From: Alphaproteobacteria bacterium
GTDB lineage: Bacteria; Pseudomonadota; Alphaproteobacteria; Micropepsales; Micropepsaceae
Direction of reading: 5' to 3'
DNA length: 5,627 nt
Assembly: GCA_947373775.1 (NCBI GenBank)
Contig: CANBZE010000150.1
Location: 1 to 5,627, forward strand
Shown: positions 1-5,627 of the stretch, piece by piece
Layout of the letters: each line of letters begins with the position of its first letter
Numbering within the stretch: the stretch's first letter is position 1
The notes under the pieces: generated by a model
Told to the model about the DNA's origin: nothing
Databases searched by the model: none
Seen by the model: the letters and a program-made list of their open reading frames with translations, nothing else
Translations under genes and position numbers: made by a program

Positions 1-405
1 CAGCGCCGACTGGGTGCGCGGGGATGCGCGGTTGATTTCGTCGGCCATCAGCAGCTGGGTGAAGACCGGCCCCTTGATGAAGCGGAAGGCGCGTTCGCCG
101 CCGGCGGATTCTTCCATCACTTCGGAACCGGTGATGTCGGACGGCATCAGGTCGGGGGTGAACTGCACCCGGCCGGCGTCCAGTCCCATCACGATGCCCA
201 GGGTTTCGACCAGCTTGGTCTTGGCCAGTCCCGGCACGCCGATCAACAAGCCATGACCACCGGCCAGCAAGGTCACCAGGGTCTGCTCGATCACCTCGTC
301 CTGGCCGAAGATCACGGCATTCAGGCCGGCGCGTACCTTGCCGAACGTCTCGGCAGCGGCCTTCAGCCGCCGGGGGGCCTCGTCCAGTATGTCGACCTTG
401 TTCAT
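1..405 (-). CDS. MoxR-family AAA+ ATPase (5' part; 3' end outside window)
   Basis: Reading leftward from the ATG at 405-403 gives 135 uninterrupted codons that run off the window. Walker A is GVPGLAKT (residues 56-63). The MoxR signature RVQFTPDLMPSDITG follows at 79-93, and Walker B LLMADEIN (118-125) has acidic D122-E123 and continues into NRASPRTQSAL. These are hallmarks of the MoxR branch of AAA+ ATPases: cytoplasmic, ATP-driven chaperone-like proteins often encoded with DUF58 or von Willebrand factor A proteins and thought to help assemble or activate protein complexes. Full members are about 320-340 residues, so roughly 40% is present and the sensor and arginine-finger regions are missing. 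The start is supported by a weak AGG (414-412) six bases upstream and by the normal N-terminal length before the first motif. It is divergent from the NUDIX operon across a 153-base gap. The specific target is not inferable. Confidence 0.94.
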   Translation of the reverse strand, partial: MNKVDILDEAPRRLKAAAETFGKVRAGLNAVIFGQDEVIEQTLVTLLAGGHGLLIGVPGLAKTKLVETLGIVMGLDAGRVQFTPDLMPSDITGSEVMEESAGGERAFRFIKGPVFTQLLMADEINRASPRTQSAL

Positions 406-558
406 GCGGAGCCTGATGTTATGCGGGGATGCGCGGCTGGCGATTGACCATTATGTTGCACCGTGGGGCGCGAGCGGCGCAACCCCCGAATGTCCTTAAT
501 ATCCCAGTGAAATCCGCGATTATGGCGTCATGACGGCAGCTCAAAATCTGGAACCCCG
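406..558. promoter_or_regulatory. Divergent intergenic region, MoxR ATPase / NUDIX operon
   Basis: These 153 bases separate two divergent starts, so they should hold promoters for both directions. This is inferred from gene orientation. They are less GC-rich in places (TCCTTAATAT near 492-501). A CATAAT hexamer reads leftward at 455-450, about 45 bases upstream of the MoxR ATG, but no -35 element lies at the proper distance. No convincing plus-strand promoter is visible. Short ATGs at 522 and 530 are out of frame with the NUDIX gene; the one at 522 gives only a three-codon reading (ATG GCG TCA TGA). Confidence 0.4.
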
Positions 559-1161
559 ATGAGCCTGGTGGAAGGCTTGCGCACACGCCTGCTGCAACAG
601 GCGCCGGACGTCACCGGGCATGACGATTACGACATGCTGCCGCGCACCGCCCAGTTCGGTGCGGCCAAGGCGGCGGTGCTGTTGCCGGTGGTGGCGCGCG
701 CTGAACCGGCGTTGCTGTTCACCCGCCGCACCGACACCTTGGCGCGCCACAGCGGGCAGGTGAGTTTCCCCGGTGGCCGCTGCGAGCCGGGCGATATCTC
801 GCCGGTCGAGACGGCGCTGCGCGAGACATTTGAAGAGACCGGCATCGCGCCCGCCTTCGTCACCATGGCCGGTTACCTGGACCGCTATCTCACCGGCACC
901 GGCTTCGACATCCAGCCGGTGGTGGGAGTGCTGGCCGATGGTTTTGCCCTGGCGCCGGACCCGCGCGAGGTAGCGGCGATATTCGAGGTGCCGCTGGCCT
1001 TCCTGTGCGATCCCGCCAACCGGCGGCGGGAAAGCCGCGAGTTCGGCGGCGTGACGCGCAGCTTCTATGCCTTCACCTATAAGGAGCATGAGATCTGGGG
1101 CGCCACGGCTGCGATCATCGTCAACCTTGCCCAGCGTTTGGATGATATAAGCGGCGCATGA
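559..1161 (+). CDS. nudL: NUDIX hydrolase, CoA pyrophosphatase (NudL/NUDT7-8 type)
   Basis: The 200-residue protein resembles E. coli NudL along its length (192 residues, from memory). The NUDIX-CoA signature reads LLFTRR (52-57), then GQVSFPGG (66-73). The NUDIX helix follows with R88-E89, E92-E93 and G95-I96, giving the metal-binding RETFEETGI core. As in NudL, the classical first Glu of GX5E is displaced: an Asp (D79) sits there and the spacing to RE is one residue longer. The C-terminal part (FDIQPVVG, EVAAIFEVPL, WGATAAII) also follows the family. Members hydrolyse CoA and its derivatives to 3',5'-ADP and 4'-phosphopantetheine with Mg2+ or Mn2+ in the cytoplasm. The ATG at 559 has only a poor upstream GGA, and no better in-frame start is visible. 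Its TGA overlaps the cca start by four bases (ATGA, 1158-1161), so the two are probably translationally coupled. The substrate (CoA versus another nucleotide) rests on family assignment. Confidence 0.92.
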   Translation: MSLVEGLRTRLLQQAPDVTGHDDYDMLPRTAQFGAAKAAVLLPVVARAEPALLFTRRTDTLARHSGQVSFPGGRCEPGDISPVETALRETFEETGIAPAFVTMAGYLDRYLTGTGFDIQPVVGVLADGFALAPDPREVAAIFEVPLAFLCDPANRRRESREFGGVTRSFYAFTYKEHEIWGATAAIIVNLAQRLDDISGA

Positions 1162-2387
1162 AGATTGATCCGGCCCAGCATGGATGGATGACCGCGCCCG
1201 AAACCCTGGCGGTGATGGCGGCGCTGGGCGACGCGCGCTTTGTCGGCGGGGCGGTGCGCAATGCGCTGCTGGGCGTCAGCGTGGCGGACATCGACATCGC
1301 AGTGCCCATGCCGCCGACCGAAAGCCTGGCGCGGCTGAAGGCGCGCGGCATCAAGGTGGTGGAGACGGGCCTGGATCACGGCACTGTCACCGCCATCGTC
1401 GGCACCCATGCGTTTGAAATCACCTCGTTGCGCCGGGATGTGGAGACCGATGGCCGCCATGCCACCGTGGCCTTCACTGATGATTGGGCCGAAGACGCGG
1501 CGCGGCGCGACTTCACCATCAACGCGATGTACGCGTCGACGAATGGCGAGATCTTCGATTACGCCACCGGGGTCGAAGACCTGATCGCCGGCAAGGTGCG
1601 CTTCATGGGCGACGCCAAGACCCGCATCGCCGAAGATTATTTGCGCGTGTTGCGGCTGTTCCGGTTCCATGCCTGGTACGGCAAAGGCGAGATCGACGCC
1701 GAAGGCCTGCGCGCCGCCGCCGAAGCAAAGGACAAGCTCAAGACCCTGTCGGCGGAACGGGTGGCCAAGGAATTGTTGCGCCTGTTGGAAGCGGGCAATC
1801 CCGCGCTGGTGCTGCGGGTAATGGCGGCGACGGGCATCCTGTCCCAGCTCCTGCCCGGTGCGCTGTCGCTGCCGCGGCTCGAACGGTTGGTGGAAATCGA
1901 TGCCGACAATCTTTTTGCGCGCGATGCCATCCTGCGGCTGGCGGCGCTACTGCCCGACAGTGATAACGATGCCGCCCATGCTGCTGCCGACGCGCTGAAA
2001 CTGTCCAATGCCGACCGGACAAGGCTGGAACAGGCGCTGAGCGGCGAGAAGATTCCGGCCCAGCTTGCGGCGCGGGACGCGCGGCTGCTGCTCTACCGGA
2101 TCGGCGTGGCGCGCTTCCGCGACAAGGTGCTGCTGCAATGGGCGGGCGCGCCCAAGGGCGCCGGCGTGTTGCAATTCCGCATGCTGCTGGAAATGGCGGA
2201 CAACTGGCAGCGGCCGCGTTTTCTGCTGACCGGGCGCGATGTGATGCAGGCGGGCGTTCCCGAAGGCCCCGATGTCGGCCGCGTTCTGGCAAAAGTGGAA
2301 GACTGGTGGGCGGGCGGCGATTTCGCCGCCGATGAAAGCGCCTGCCGCGACCAGCTGAAAGCCGCGATCGAAAAGGATCGCGGATGA
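1158..2387 (+). CDS. cca: CCA-adding tRNA nucleotidyltransferase (class II)
   Basis: The 409-residue protein has the class II nucleotidyltransferase head domain. It begins with FVGGAVRNALLG (28-39; the usual GGxVRD has Asn for Asp, which I recall as common in this branch). The catalytic carboxylates are in DID (44-46) within VADIDIAVP. The ribose/template motif RRDFTINAM lies at 116-124, followed by DLIAGKVRFMGD (141-152) and the nucleotide-selecting EDYLRVLRLFRF (159-170). A helical tRNA-binding tail fills the rest. It adds or repairs the 3' CCA of tRNAs from CTP and ATP in the cytoplasm. Poly(A) polymerase I shares the fold, but the length and the NUDIX-cca neighbourhood favour a CCA enzyme. 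The start has no recognisable Shine-Dalgarno and overlaps the NUDIX stop (ATGA), implying coupling. Its own TGA overlaps the phosphatase start in the same way. Confidence 0.95.
   Translation: MKIDPAQHGWMTAPETLAVMAALGDARFVGGAVRNALLGVSVADIDIAVPMPPTESLARLKARGIKVVETGLDHGTVTAIVGTHAFEITSLRRDVETDGRHATVAFTDDWAEDAARRDFTINAMYASTNGEIFDYATGVEDLIAGKVRFMGDAKTRIAEDYLRVLRLFRFHAWYGKGEIDAEGLRAAAEAKDKLKTLSAERVAKELLRLLEAGNPALVLRVMAATGILSQLLPGALSLPRLERLVEIDADNLFARDAILRLAALLPDSDNDAAHAAADALKLSNADRTRLEQALSGEKIPAQLAARDARLLLYRIGVARFRDKVLLQWAGAPKGAGVLQFRMLLEMADNWQRPRFLLTGRDVMQAGVPEGPDVGRVLAKVEDWWAGGDFAADESACRDQLKAAIEKDRG
2373..2377 (+). promoter_or_regulatory. Ribosome binding site of the PP2C-like gene
   Basis: AAGGA lies six bases before the ATG at 2384, inside the last codons of cca. 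It fixes the phosphatase start and shows that, despite the ATGA overlap, this gene can recruit ribosomes itself. Confidence 0.75.
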
Positions 2388-3229
2388 AGCTGGAATTGCT
2401 GGACTCGTTGTCCTTGCCGGGCGATCCCGCCAAGGCCAATGAAGATTCCTTTGGCCACGACGCGGCCGCGGCCGTAGTGATCGATGGTGCCACGCCGCTG
2501 GGCGACAGTTTGATGCCCGGCCCCAGCGACGCGGCCTGGATCGCGCAGTTTGGGGCGCGCCGCCTGATGGCGCATTTGCGGGACGGCGATGGCGCGCGCA
2601 AGGCGTTGCGCGCAACCTTGGCCGATACCCAGAAAAGCTTTGAAGCCTTGCGCCGCCACGAGCCCGAAGAAGTTTGGCAGACGCCGTGCGGCTCCATGAT
2701 GCTGGCGGTGCCGGGCGATGGCGATGTGGAATTCCTGTGGTTCGGCGATTGCGCCGCACTGATCAAACAGGGCGACGCGGCAGTAACGGTGATCGGAGAG
2801 ACCTTCGATAAGCGCGCCGCCGAAGCCCAGCGCGCCCAGCAAGTGGGGAAGGAGAAAAATCTTTCCCCCGCAGCCGGTATCAACCGTCCGGAGTTCCTGA
2901 CCGTGCTGCGCGCCGCGCGCAATCGCATCAACAGCGGCGAATATTGGCTGTTCAGTCCGGATGTGAAGGCGGCGGCGCATGCATCGCGGCGCATCGTGAA
3001 AGTCGCGCCCGGCAGCACGATCTTGCTGGCCAGCGATGGCCTGCTGGCGCTGGCGTCCGACTATGGCGCCTACAATGCCGACAGCTTGATGGTAGCGGCG
3101 ATGGAAAAGGGCCTGCGGGCGCTGGGCGAGGAACTGCGCGCCATCGAAGCCGGCGATGCGCTGGGCGACAAGTATCCACGCTTCAAGAAAAGCGATGATG
3201 CTACCGCGCTTCTCCTAAGGATTGACTAG
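2384..3229 (+). CDS. PP2C-like metal-dependent protein serine/threonine phosphatase
   Basis: The 281-residue protein has PP2C (PPM) motifs in the correct order. NEDSFG (19-24) gives E20/D21, and VVIDGATPLGDS (31-42) gives the D34-G35 metal motif. FLWFGDCAAL (117-126) gives the GD motif, ILLASDGLLAL (213-223) gives D218, and KSDDATALLLRI (269-280) gives D271 and D272. All expected Mg2+/Mn2+ ligands therefore seem present, suggesting an active soluble phosphatase. The second motif is DGATPL rather than the classical DGMGG, marking a divergent bacterial subfamily. There is no signal peptide, membrane helix or extra sensor domain. An AAGGA six bases upstream supports the start, which overlaps the cca stop by ATGA, so it is the last gene of the NUDIX-cca operon. 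No kinase is encoded in the window, so the substrate is unknown. It could be a housekeeping protein phosphatase or act on a small phospho-compound. Confidence 0.85.
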   Translation: MKLELLDSLSLPGDPAKANEDSFGHDAAAAVVIDGATPLGDSLMPGPSDAAWIAQFGARRLMAHLRDGDGARKALRATLADTQKSFEALRRHEPEEVWQTPCGSMMLAVPGDGDVEFLWFGDCAALIKQGDAAVTVIGETFDKRAAEAQRAQQVGKEKNLSPAAGINRPEFLTVLRAARNRINSGEYWLFSPDVKAAAHASRRIVKVAPGSTILLASDGLLALASDYGAYNADSLMVAAMEKGLRALGEELRAIEAGDALGDKYPRFKKSDDATALLLRID

Positions 3230-3240
3230 GCGCAGTTGCA

Positions 3241-3287
3241 CTCATCGCGACTGCCCAAGCGACAGCGTAGTGGGCAGTCGTGATGAG
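3241..3287. terminator. Strong hairpin between convergent operons (possible bidirectional terminator)
   Basis: The arms CTCATCGCGACTGCCCA (3241-3257) and TGGGCAGTCGTGATGAG (3271-3287) form a 17-bp stem around a 13-base loop. In plus-strand RNA the only imperfection is a G.U wobble (3247 with 3281); in minus-strand RNA the same position is an A.C mismatch. It starts 11 bases after the phosphatase stop and lies 25 bases beyond the stop of the minus-strand YjbE gene. That is where a shared terminator is expected. Neither side has a T-rich tract (plus-side tail GCGCGGTAGG), so it is not a canonical intrinsic terminator. It may act with Rho, protect 3' ends, or be a copy of a dispersed palindrome. 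Confidence 0.6.
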
Positions 3288-3312
3288 GCGCGGTAGGGGC
3301 TGTTGCTGAAGC

Positions 3313-3918
3313 TCAGTTGATCGCGTTCAAGACCTGATGGCCGCCGTGCCAGATCATGCTGACGGATACGTAAACGACGATCGCCAGGCCCACATAGCTT
3401 ATCCAGCGATAGCGCTCCAAAAGCTTGGCGATGAAATTGGCGGCCGTGCCCATCAGCGCCACCGACAGCAGCAGGCCGATGATCAGTACGTCCAGGTGAC
3501 CGACCGCCGCGCCGGCCACCGCCAGCACATTGTCCAGGGACATGGAAACATCGGCGAGCACGATTTGCAAAATCGCGCGCTTCAAGGAAGCGCCTGCGCC
3601 CATCTGCGGCGCGTCATGGCCGTGCGCGCCGCTGCGGATGTCGCGCCAGAAGCGCCAGCATACCCAGAGAAGAAGAATGCCGCCGGCCAGCCGCAGCCCA
3701 ATCACCTGCATCAGCGACACGGCGATGATCGCCAGCCCGATGCGCAACACCACGGCCGCGATCAGGCCCCACAGGATGACTTTTTTGCGCAAGGCCACCG
3801 GCACGCGGGCGGCGGCCAGGCCGATCACCACGGCATTGTCGCCGGCCAGCACGATGTCGATCATCAACACCTGGGCCAGGGCCCAAAGCCCGTTCGGCTG
3901 GAAGAGTGTCAGTTCCAT
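3313..3918 (-). CDS. TerC/YjbE-family integral membrane protein, putative metal (Mn2+) transporter
   Basis: This 201-residue protein is almost entirely hydrophobic, with about six to seven membrane segments split by a polar His-rich loop near 95-110 (GAHGHDAPQ). Two matching motifs, DIVLAGDNAVVIG (21-33) and DVSMSLDNVLAVA (123-135), carry the intramembrane acidic pairs D21/D27-N28 and D123/D129-N130 typical of TerC-like proteins. They indicate an internally duplicated fold. The length and motif pattern fit the short YjbE branch. Some relatives export manganese or supply it to secreted proteins, and others are tied to tellurite resistance; manganese export is an inference here. The ATG directly follows the trmL stop (TAAATG), with a GGGGAA (3931-3926) about eight bases upstream, so it is probably co-transcribed with trmL. 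No yybP-ykoY-like leader can fit upstream, though that riboswitch is often linked to this family. It converges on the PP2C operon. Confidence 0.9.
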   Translation of the reverse strand: MELTLFQPNGLWALAQVLMIDIVLAGDNAVVIGLAAARVPVALRKKVILWGLIAAVVLRIGLAIIAVSLMQVIGLRLAGGILLLWVCWRFWRDIRSGAHGHDAPQMGAGASLKRAILQIVLADVSMSLDNVLAVAGAAVGHLDVLIIGLLLSVALMGTAANFIAKLLERYRWISYVGLAIVVYVSVSMIWHGGHQVLNAIN

Positions 3919-4398
3919 TTATGCGTTCCCCGGAAAGCCGCCTGACTTCGGAAAAAGAGAGGTCTGGCGAAGCGCTTCCCCCAGCACCATCGCGGCGGCC
4001 TGTGCGACATTCAAGGAGCGCAGGCCCGGCAGCAGGGGAATCACCAGCCGGGCGTCGGCGGCAGCGTGGACCTCATCGGGCACGCCGACGCTCTCCCGGC
4101 CGACCAGCAGGGTGTCGGCAGGAGAAAAGGCAAAATCGGTATAGGCCATGGCCCCCTTCGTGGTCAGCAGCACTAGGCGGCCCCCCGAAGCCAATCCGTC
4201 CCGGAACCGGGCCCAGGACTCATGGCGGCGGATATCGGCGCTTTTGAGGTAATCCATCCCGGCCCGGCGGAAATTGCGGTCCGACAGCAGAAATCCACAG
4301 GGCTCGATGATGTCGATGCCCACCCCCAGGCAGGCCCCCAGCCGCATCAGGCTGCCCGCATTTTGCGGGATATCGGGCTCATATAGTGCCAGACGCAC
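3919..4398 (-). CDS. trmL: tRNA (cytidine(34)-2'-O)-methyltransferase, SPOUT family
   Basis: The 159-residue protein is the usual length for the minimal SPOUT methyltransferase TrmL (YibK). The N-terminal strand MRLALYEPDIPQNAGSLMRL has the family PQNxGxxxRL motif (11-20). The middle has FLLSDRNFRRAGMDYLK (36-52). The knotted SAM site is formed by LLVGRESVGVP (97-107), IPLLPGLRSLNVAQAAAMV (119-137) and the following GEALRQ. In E. coli, TrmL methylates the 2'-O of the wobble base of certain tRNA-Leu isoacceptors using SAM, as a homodimer in the cytoplasm. The initiation codon is GTG (4398-4396), fixed by a strong GGAGG six bases upstream. The next gene downstream, the YjbE-like transporter, begins immediately after its stop. 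It is divergent from petA. Another SPOUT 2'-O-methyltransferase is possible but less likely at this size and with these motifs. Confidence 0.92.
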   Translation of the reverse strand: MRLALYEPDIPQNAGSLMRLGACLGVGIDIIEPCGFLLSDRNFRRAGMDYLKSADIRRHESWARFRDGLASGGRLVLLTTKGAMAYTDFAFSPADTLLVGRESVGVPDEVHAAADARLVIPLLPGLRSLNVAQAAAMVLGEALRQTSLFPKSGGFPGNA

Positions 4399-4639
4399 CC
4401 CAAACCTCCGTTTTTGCCCCGGCTCCGGAATAACTCTCGGACGGGAAAGGCATTTTCTGCGTCATCGTGCCGCAAGACCCTCGAAAATCGACTCTCTATT
4501 TTACCGGCCGAACGAACAAGCCGGGCAGGGGCCAAGGGGGCCGTCGCCGCGTCACCGCGTCAGTACCGCAACCGCGCTTGTTTGTGGCAAGAGTTCAGCG
4601 TTTCTTCTTTCCGTTCCAAAGCATTCAAGGGTGGACCCA
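4399..4639. promoter_or_regulatory. Divergent control region between trmL and petA
   Basis: These 241 bases lie between divergent genes and must hold the promoter of the bc1 operon and probably that of trmL-yjbE. An in-frame reading runs through them into petA, but its translation lacks Rieske similarity, so I treat it as non-coding. Visible elements are an AT-richer patch with CTATTTTA at 4496-4503, an exact tandem octamer CCGCGTCA at 4547-4562, and a T/C-rich tract TTTCTTCTTTCC near 4601-4612 just before petA. No -35/-10 pair with proper spacing could be assigned on either strand. Confidence 0.5.
4405..4409 (-). promoter_or_regulatory. Strong Shine-Dalgarno of trmL, fixes the GTG start
   Basis: GGAGG on the minus strand ends six bases before the GTG at 4398-4396. 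It is among the clearest ribosome sites in the window and supports GTG as the true start, with MRLALYEP as the N terminus expected for the family. Confidence 0.8.
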
Positions 4640-5209
4640 GTGGCAGCTACGACAAGTGACGCGGGCACGCGACGCGATTTCATCTATGTGGCGTCGGCCT
4701 CGATGGGCGCAGTGGGCGCCGCCGCTTTGGCCTGGCCCTTCATCGACCAGATGAACCCGACCACCGCGGCGCTGGCGCTGGCCTCCACCGAAGTGGACGT
4801 CTCCGCCATCCAGCCCGGCCAGCAGATCGTCTACAAGTGGCGCGGCCATCCGCTGTTCGTGCGCCGCCGCACCCCGGCCGAGATCGCCGCCGCCAAGGCG
4901 GTGGATGTCGCCTCGCTGCCCGACAACAATGCGCGCAACGCCAATGTCGCCGACAACCTGCCGGCCACCGACGCCAACCGCGCCATCAAGCCGGAATGGC
5001 TGGTGCTGATCGGCGTCTGCACCCATCTGGGCTGCACCCCCACGGTTTCCACCCCGGCGATCCCGGAAGGTGAATATGGCGGCTGGCTCTGCCACTGCCA
5101 TGGTTCGATGTACGACACGGCGGGACGCATCCGCAAAGGCCCGGCGCCGGAGAATCTGGCAGTGCCGCCTTACGCGTTCCTGTCTGACACCCGTATCAAG
5201 GTCGGTTGA
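4640..5209 (+). CDS. petA: Ubiquinol-cytochrome c reductase iron-sulfur (Rieske) subunit
   Basis: This is the 189-residue Rieske subunit of cytochrome bc1, which moves electrons from ubiquinol to cytochrome c1. The N terminus has a twin-arginine motif TRRDFIYVA (10-18) and one hydrophobic anchor (about 15-35), so it is exported folded by Tat and stays membrane-tethered with its head in the periplasm. Box I is CTHLGC (127-132) and box [11 protein letters not shown] (151-159). The [2Fe-2S] ligands are C127, H129, C151 and H154, with a C132-C153 disulfide. Box II normally reads CPCHG, so the Pro-to-His change is unusual. The conserved tail [13 protein letters not shown] follows. I chose GTG 4640 ([14 protein letters not shown]) because AAGG (4627-4630) lies nine bases upstream and the N terminus then matches relatives. 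GTG 4631 would add three residues. The gene is divergent from trmL and is followed after 11 bases by petB. Confidence 0.96.
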   Translation: MAATTSDAGTRRDFIYVASASMGAVGAAALAWPFIDQMNPTTAALALASTEVDVSAIQPGQQIVYKWRGHPLFVRRRTPAEIAAAKAVDVASLPDNNARNANVADNLPATDANRAIKPEWLVLIGVCTHLGCTPTVSTPAIPEGEYGGWLCHCHGSMYDTAGRIRKGPAPENLAVPPYAFLSDTRIKVG

Positions 5210-5213
5210 GGAG
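5208..5213 (+). promoter_or_regulatory. Ribosome binding site of petB overlapping the petA stop
   Basis: GAGGAG starts within the petA TGA (5207-5209) and ends seven bases before the petB ATG at 5221. It fixes the petB start and links its translation to petA termination. Confidence 0.8.
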
Positions 5214-5220
5214 AACACAT

Positions 5221-5627
5221 ATGTCTGGCCCTTCGACCTACAATCCCAAGTCCGGTATCGAGCGTTGGCTCGACGCCCGCCTGCCGTTGCCGCGCCTGAT
5301 GCACGACACGATGGCGACCTTCCCGACGCCGCGTAACCTGAACATCTGGTACACCTTCGGCGGCATCCTGACTTTCTGCCTGGGCGTGCAGATCATCACC
5401 GGCGTGGTGCTGGCGATGCATTATGTCGCCAATGCGGGCCTGGCCTTCGACAGCGTCGAAGCCATCATGCGCGACGTCAATTACGGCTGGCTGATCCGCT
5501 ACATGCACGCCAATGGCGCGTCCATGTTCTTCCTGGCGGTCTACATCCACATGTTCCGCGGTCTCTATTACGGCTCCTACAAGGCGCCGCGCGAGCTGAT
5601 CTGGATCATCGGCGTGCTCATCTATCT
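5221..5627 (+). CDS. petB: Cytochrome b subunit of the bc1 complex (5' part)
   Basis: The frame from ATG 5221 is open for 135 codons plus two bases and runs off the window. It matches the N terminus of cytochrome b, the membrane subunit carrying hemes bL and bH and the quinol-oxidising (Qo) and quinone-reducing (Qi) sites. After an amphipathic start ([18 protein letters not shown]), helix A spans about 43-66 ([12 protein letters not shown], then [12 protein letters not shown]). Helix B (about 90-116) carries the first two heme-ligand histidines, H96 and H110, 14 residues apart, in [22 protein letters not shown]. The second histidine pair (helix D), the PEWY motif and the C-terminal helices lie beyond the window; full length is usually about 400-430 residues. 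It is co-transcribed with petA, and a cytochrome c1 gene (petC) would be expected next. Confidence 0.97.
   Translation, partial: MSGPSTYNPKSGIERWLDARLPLPRLMHDTMATFPTPRNLNIWYTFGGILTFCLGVQIITGVVLAMHYVANAGLAFDSVEAIMRDVNYGWLIRYMHANGASMFFLAVYIHMFRGLYYGSYKAPRELIWIIGVLIY

Noticed and set aside
14..447. Two short plus-strand open frames opposite the MoxR gene
   Set aside because: The minus strand here encodes clear Walker A, Walker B and MoxR motifs; the plus frames have no recognisable features.
450..482. Possible minus-strand promoter for MoxR: TTGCGC (482-477) and CATAAT (455-450)
   Set aside because: The spacer is 21 bases, too long for a normal sigma-70-type promoter, and no better -35 was found.
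541..1670. Long minus-strand frames opposite the NUDIX and cca genes
   Set aside because: Their His/Arg/Gln-rich compositions are typical of antisense shadows, while the plus strand carries full family signatures.
2313..2330. Short GC hairpin (GGCGGCG / CGCCGCC around ATTT) near the end of cca
   Set aside because: It falls within coding sequence for an Ala/Gly stretch, has no T-tract, and the downstream gene is translationally coupled. Chance in GC-rich DNA is the simplest explanation.
1738..3018. A 426-codon open frame on the minus strand, antisense to cca and the phosphatase
   Set aside because: It is a shadow of GC-rich coding DNA, very rich in Arg, Pro, Ala and Ser, with no domain motifs, and it spans two well-supported genes.
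4474..4502. Possible petA promoter with TATTTT at 4497-4502 as the -10
   Set aside because: The sequence 17-18 bases upstream (AAGACC/CAAGAC) does not resemble a -35 element, so no promoter was called.
4274..4639. An ATG-initiated upstream extension of the petA reading frame
   Set aside because: Its first part is antisense to trmL and the rest crosses the intergenic region. The translation has no Rieske similarity and would bury the Tat signal more than 100 residues inside the protein.

Overview
The window is GC-rich DNA with densely packed, mostly overlapping genes. The gene set and order point to an alphaproteobacterial chromosome. The strongest clue is a divergent pair: a trmL-type tRNA methyltransferase facing petA-petB (Rieske protein and cytochrome b of the cytochrome bc1 complex). 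A divergent pair of a MoxR ATPase and a NUDIX-cca cassette supports this. Both arrangements are ones I recall from Alphaproteobacteria; I have not searched for them. No mobile element, CRISPR array, rRNA or tRNA gene is visible. The genes share one coding style and look like vertically inherited core genome.

Layout, left to right. (1) Positions 1-405, minus strand: the N-terminal 135 codons of a MoxR-family AAA+ ATPase, cut by the window edge. (2) Positions 559-3229, plus strand: a tightly coupled three-gene operon. It encodes a CoA-pyrophosphatase-type NUDIX hydrolase, a CCA-adding tRNA nucleotidyltransferase and a PP2C-like protein phosphatase, and both junctions are 4-base ATGA overlaps. 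(3) Positions 3230-3312: a short convergent gap with a strong 17-bp-stem hairpin and no T-tract. (4) Positions 4398-3313, minus strand: a two-gene operon of trmL (GTG start) and a TerC/YjbE-family membrane protein, with the stop of one directly abutting the start of the next. (5) Positions 4399-4639: a divergent control region. (6) Positions 4640-5627, plus strand: petA (Rieske iron-sulfur subunit, probable GTG start) and the first 135 codons of petB (cytochrome b), running off the window.

How the parts fit together: cca and trmL both act on tRNA (3' CCA end and wobble position 34), but they lie in separate, convergent operons. The NUDIX enzyme is nucleotide/CoA housekeeping. petA-petB begins the bc1 operon, which passes electrons from quinol to cytochrome c. 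The least expected member is the PP2C-like phosphatase coupled to cca. Its metal-binding motifs look intact, and its substrate cannot be read from the sequence. I do not see a convincing new multi-gene system. The best leads are the phosphatase coupling, the convergent hairpin, and a Cys-His-Cys-His variant of Rieske box II.
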